From contig CAXXEO010000014.1 of the NCBI GenBank assembly GCA_963664585.2, forward strand, positions 413,748 through 477,747: a stretch of DNA of 64,000 nucleotides, written 5' to 3'. Below are positions 61,225-64,000 of this stretch, piece by piece. The notes under the pieces are model-generated. The model worked only from the letters and a program-made list of their open reading frames with translations, ran no database searches and was not told where the DNA came from. A program made the position numbers and the translations under genes. Each line of letters begins with the position of its first letter. The stretch's first letter is position 1. This stretch comes from G963664585 sp963664585 (lineage in GTDB: Bacteria; Bacillota; Clostridia; Oscillospirales; Ruminococcaceae).

Positions 61225-62277
61225 GCTACATTGTAAAATGAAATGCGACAGAAAAAAGATAGCCCAAGGCAGCCAAAACGTGTAGAATAGAGTTTGCAAC
61301 AACAACATTCACACAAGGAGGCAGCCATGAGCCACCACCATTTTACAACATTCGAACGAGGAAAGATAGAGGAACTCCGTCAAATCGGATATACGACCCG
61401 GAAAATCGCATCACGTCTGGGATGTCACCACAGCAGTATCGCTAGAGAATTGAAACGTTTTTACGGTGCCCTAGCGTATAACGCAGAAGAAGCACAACTG
61501 GATTACCAGAAGAAACGGCACAACAGCAAACCTCAAGGGAAATGGAACGAGGAGTTGTGCGCAGCTGTGGCAGAAAAGCTGAAAGGGACCTGGTCGCCAG
61601 AACAAATATCACATACCGTTACTTCAAGCCAACTGAGCTTTAAAACAATATACAACTGGCTTTATGCCGGACGACTGAACGGACTCACCGCAGATGTGCT
61701 GCGCCGTAATGGAAAAAAGAGATGCTGTAAAAATCTTGCGCATTATGCTCGTGGTACTTCTATCCGCAAGAGACCCAATGAGGTATATACCAGAGAAACA
61801 TTTGGGCATTGGGAACTTGATACGGTGGTTTCCTCTAGGGGTTCCGGTGGTTGCTTGGCCACCTTTGTGGAACGAAAAACAAGGTTCTATACAGCCGTTC
61901 CCATTCCTGATCGAACGGCAGCTTCCATGGAAGCTGCAATCAAGCACCTGCACACTTTATTGCCACAAGGCACATTCAAAACAGCAACAACAGATCGTGG
62001 CGGTGAATTTGCCTGTTATGATGTAATCCAGAAAGATCTAGGCTTAACTCTTTATTTCGCTGATCCATATTGTCCGCATCAGAGAGGAAGCAATGAGTAC
62101 GGTAACGGTTTGCTCAGAGAGTTCTTTCCGAAAGGTACTGTTCTGTCCACTGTTTCACATCAAAACCTGTCTTCTTCTCTTCTGCTTATAAACAACAGAC
62201 CCCGAAAATGTCTTAATTGGAATACACCTTCCCAGCTCTTTCTACTCGAACTGTCGCATTTGGCTTGACAATGTAGC
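61225..62277 (+). mobile_element. IS30-family insertion sequence, copy 3
   Basis: 1053 bp with the same 27-bp inverted repeats; direct repeats AATT at 61221-61224 and 62278-62281. It is inserted at the same position of the MITE end as copy 2. Confidence 0.96.
61327..62268 (+). CDS. IS30-family transposase (copy 3)
   Basis: 313 residues. It differs from copies 1 and 2 at FYGALAYNAEE (Leu for Arg), KLKGTWSPEQ (Gly for Glu), KKRCCKNLAH (Cys for Ser) and RKRPNEVYT (Asn for Lys). The DDE residues are unchanged. The extra changes make this the most diverged copy, though it remains intact. Confidence 0.96.
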   Translation: MSHHHFTTFERGKIEELRQIGYTTRKIASRLGCHHSSIARELKRFYGALAYNAEEAQLDYQKKRHNSKPQGKWNEELCAAVAEKLKGTWSPEQISHTVTSSQLSFKTIYNWLYAGRLNGLTADVLRRNGKKRCCKNLAHYARGTSIRKRPNEVYTRETFGHWELDTVVSSRGSGGCLATFVERKTRFYTAVPIPDRTAASMEAAIKHLHTLLPQGTFKTATTDRGGEFACYDVIQKDLGLTLYFADPYCPHQRGSNEYGNGLLREFFPKGTVLSTVSHQNLSSSLLLINNRPRKCLNWNTPSQLFLLELSHLA

Positions 62278-62300
62278 AATTAACTTAAAAACTGGCTATA

Positions 62301-62603
62301 TCATTTGTTGTTGGCACCAACATGCTTTTTACATATCCAGATGATAACTTTGATGCAAGTGTGTTGTATTCCTGCTCACTCATTCTGATTAGTTCGTGTT
62401 ATATTCATCTGCAACTAATATTTTTACTATCGTGCTTCGTTTTCTCCGAAGGACCGTGCAGTCAATCTTTCATTGCCATTGATGCAGTATCGCCACAATA
62501 TGCGCTTTCCAAACGGGATTACTCCCGGTGCCGTTATTGAGTGGACGCACATATTATATAGAGGCCACATTCCGTGGACATTATAAATAATAAGAGGTAC
62601 GTT
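62301..62603. other. Gap before the Cys-rich gene
   Basis: About 300 bp. A 72-codon frame from 62322 lacks a ribosome site and family-like content. AAGAGGTACG before 62604 is the ribosome site of the next gene. No repeat seen. Confidence 0.35.
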
Positions 62604-63143
62604 ATGGAAACAAAAGTTTGGAAAGGCGAATCACAGAATAAGATTGACTGGCACTCTGACTGGTTTGAGCGCGACGATATATACAATAAAGCGGATTACG
62701 GGATCGGTAAGGATTGGATTAAACGCTGCGACTGCGAAGAGAAGAAGCCTGAGCACAAGCCCGAGCCGCCTAAGTGTTGCTGCTGCTGCGAAGAGAAGAA
62801 GCCTGAGCACAAGCCCGAGCCGCCTAAGTGTTGCTGCTGCTGCGAAGAGAAGAAGCCTGAGCACAAGCCCGAGCCGCCTAAGTGTTGCTGCTGCTGCGAA
62901 GAGAAGAAGCCTGAGCACAAGCCCGAGCCGCCTAAGTGTTGCTGCTGCTGCTGCTGCTGCGAAGAGAAAAAGCCCGAGCCAAAGCCCGAGCCACCTAAGT
63001 GCTGCTGCTGCTGCGAAGAGAAGAAACCTGAGCCGCCTAAATGCGAAGAGAAGATCTTCAAGTGCTGCTGCTACGAAGAGAAAAAGCCCGAGCCACCCAA
63101 GCATGAGTGCTGCTGCGAAAAAGAGGAGCCATCATTTTACTAA
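62604..63143 (+). CDS. Cysteine-rich tandem-repeat protein
   Basis: 179 residues from ATG 62604, preceded by AAGAGG. A polar N-terminal part (METKVWKGESQNKIDWHSDWF, ~40 residues) is followed by repeats of the unit CEEKKPEHKPEPPKCCCC. The first four DNA units (54 bp each) are identical. Later units are shorter or have longer Cys runs. It has no signal peptide or membrane helix. I do not recognise the family. Cys clusters spaced by Lys/Glu/Pro linkers could bind metal or form disulfide cross-links, for instance in a spore coat; this is speculation. Confidence 0.75.
   Translation: METKVWKGESQNKIDWHSDWFERDDIYNKADYGIGKDWIKRCDCEEKKPEHKPEPPKCCCCCEEKKPEHKPEPPKCCCCCEEKKPEHKPEPPKCCCCCEEKKPEHKPEPPKCCCCCCCCEEKKPEPKPEPPKCCCCCEEKKPEPPKCEEKIFKCCCYEEKKPEPPKHECCCEKEEPSFY
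62733..62948. repeat. Four identical 54-bp tandem repeats
   Basis: The units start at 62733, 62787, 62841 and 62895, each beginning TGCGAAGAGAAGAAGCC, with no base difference. Diverged units continue to ~63110. Perfect identity indicates recent expansion or active homogenisation. Confidence 0.92.
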
Positions 63144-63360
63144 ACCCTCGCCACTCAAAAGCTATTGCTGAGAAGAAACCAAAGCCGCTTAAGTGTTTCT
63201 GCTAGGAGAACTACAAACAGGAACAAAAGTGTAAAGAGATGATCTTCAAGTACTGATGAGAATAAAAACCCAAGCACTTTGATGAGAAGTCCGAATATAC
63301 AGATGATAAAATTGAATACTCCAACAAAAATTCTAGACAGAATAACGAAACAGCTTAAGA
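63144..63360 (+). pseudogene. Decayed 3' extension of the Cys-rich gene
   Basis: After the stop at 63143, one frame still reads AIAEKKPKPLKCFC, then TAG, ENYKQEQKCKEMIFKY, two TGA and one TAA, then KPKHFDEKSEYTDDKIEYSN. The segment around ATGATCTTCAAGTACTGATG resembles the in-gene AAGATCTTCAAGTGCTGCTG, with stops where Cys codons stood. It looks like a former continuation of the repeat protein. Confidence 0.6.
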
Positions 63361-63414
63361 TTTCCCGAAAGAAATTTCTAAATATTAAGTAGACGACAGA
63401 GCAAATCCAAAAAA

Positions 63415-63443
63415 GGCTTCCGGTGTAATATGCATCGGAAGCC
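63415..63443 (+). terminator. Terminator after the Cys-rich gene
   Basis: GGCTTCCG faces CGGAAGCC around GTGTAATATGCAT, with AAAAAA before and TATTTTATA after. Its distance from the present stop (270 bp) but closeness to the decayed extension fits the idea that the gene was longer. Confidence 0.75.
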
Positions 63444-63553
63444 GTATTTTATATTTGTTAATTTTAAGTTTAAGAACGTTCATAGTCACTCACAAAATAA
63501 TTTATAGTTTAAGCTGTTTCAATGGTACTTTGTTTTTTGTTGCATTCCTCTGC
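63444..63553. other. Gap between terminator and the convergent membrane-protein gene
   Basis: AT-rich, with no structure seen. Confidence 0.3.
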
Positions 63554-63838
63554 CTATTTCACTCGCTTGTCGGCTCTGAGTCGCCAAATAATCAAGGCGG
63601 TAACCACATTAAGCAAAAGGGCTATTCCAAATGCAAAGGCTATCACAGTATCGCCAAGCGCCCTCATGTCTGTGTGTATAATTGCATTTCCCATAGATAG
63701 GAGCAGGCCTGCGCTCGCCAGCAACGCAGGGACAATCAGGGCGGCTCGCTGTTGTTTAAATAAAGAAAGAACAAAATAAGGGATCCAAAAGGTGATTACC
63801 CATATGATGGCAGCAAAGAACAAAAATCGCCAAGGCAT
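63554..63838 (-). CDS. Small four-helix membrane protein, unknown function
   Basis: 94 residues. Hydrophobic stretches lie at ~4-26 (FLFFAAIIWVITFWIPYFVL), 33-50, 62-75 and 74-88, ending in the charged WRLRADKRVK. The start at 63838 is preceded by AAGGGGGG, a strong ribosome site. It resembles YesK-type small membrane proteins by layout only. It is convergent with the Cys-rich gene. Confidence 0.7.
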   Translation of the reverse strand: MPWRFLFFAAIIWVITFWIPYFVLSLFKQQRAALIVPALLASAGLLLSMGNAIIHTDMRALGDTVIAFAFGIALLLNVVTALIIWRLRADKRVK

Positions 63839-64000
63839 TTTAGACCCCCCTTTATATTTTAATAGCAGTCTATTATTTGCCGATGTTCACATATTACACG
63901 GGAAAGCTTTGCGTGGCAACAATTGCGGACACAGGGTCTTAGTGCTAATATTATAGCATAGACACGAATATGTATCTCAAGTGAAATAACAATAATATTC

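Larger units (their letters stand above)
61214..62300. mobile_element. Half-MITE (copy F) interrupted by IS30 copy 3
   Basis: TATAGCCAATT before the IS and AATTAACTTAAAAACTG-GCTATA after it join to a 30-bp palindromic end identical to the left end of MITE copies A and C. The rest of the MITE is absent, so this is a solo end. Confidence 0.8.

Noticed and set aside
17338..62277. A composite transposon formed by IS30 copies 2 and 3 around 49-61 kb
   Set aside because: Each copy has its own 4-bp duplication at an independently reconstructable empty site, so they inserted singly; the genes between show no sign of joint transfer.
62322..62540. 72-codon frame after IS30 copy 3
   Set aside because: No ribosome site or recognisable features.
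62631..63104. Long minus-strand frame opposite the Cys-rich gene (Leu/Ala-rich) and a second plus-strand frame
   Set aside because: Shadow frames of a tandem repeat whose length is a multiple of three; neither has a ribosome site.

Overview
The window comes from an anaerobic, endospore-forming Bacillota, most likely a member of Clostridia. The evidence is a gerA-type germinant receptor locus, a SigI/RsgI pair, strong AGGAGG-type ribosome sites, several TTG/GTG starts, and a gene set built on CoA-dependent fermentation and ABC amino-acid uptake. I cannot name the genus from this sequence.

Layout. (1) 1-10 kb is a tightly packed branched-chain amino acid operon, (ilvB)-ilvN-ilvC-ilvD-leuA-cimA-leuC-leuD-leuB, closed by a terminator. 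With cimA present, isoleucine can start from pyruvate by the citramalate route. (2) 10-19 kb holds small genes (PadR regulator with a membrane partner, FlxA-like, methylglyoxal synthase, YjdF with a probable riboswitch leader) and a gerAB-gerAC-gerAA locus. Its gerAB gene is split by an IS30-family element and also carries a homopolymer frameshift. (3) 19-24 kb holds trmO and argG-argH-argF; argH and argF each contain one extra base in an A6 run. (4) 24-38 kb is a catabolic region: a zinc alcohol dehydrogenase divergent from a GntR regulator, a LysR regulator, then HMG-CoA-lyase-like, acylating aldehyde dehydrogenase, ThDP enzyme, shikimate dehydrogenase, type I dehydroquinase, CoA-transferase and enoyl-CoA-hydratase genes. 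These genes are separated by unusually long gaps containing palindromic repeats. (5) 38.5-48.2 kb is an amino-acid uptake and sulfur amino-acid breakdown block: DauR-like regulator, RidA, D-cysteine desulfhydrase family, LivHMGFK transporter, MalY-type C-S lyase and a redoxin. The 39.2-43.4 kb part is full of single-base frame breaks. (6) 48.2-52 kb has a second IS30 copy inserted in a MITE, then sigI and rsgI with very long poly-serine tracts. (7) 52.9-61.2 kb is a peptide-type ABC transporter operon flanked by a creatininase-family hydrolase, a nitrilase-family amidase and an RraA-like aldolase, which looks like an uptake-and-hydrolysis module for an amide or lactam. (8) 61.2-64 kb has a third IS30 copy, a cysteine-rich repeat protein with a decayed tail, and a small membrane protein.

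Two themes cut across the window. First, the intergenic regions hold several families of short palindromic repeats: a ~106-bp MITE with TATAG termini, a TTAGCAATT-ended family, and a family ending near AAACAGGATTT. Their central hairpin arms differ from copy to copy but stay self-complementary. Second, the three near-identical IS30 copies all entered a site of the form RAYT followed by AACTT, twice at the same position inside the MITE palindrome. The frame breaks are mostly one-base insertions at homopolymers and leave the protein sequence otherwise intact, so part of the apparent gene decay may be sequence error.
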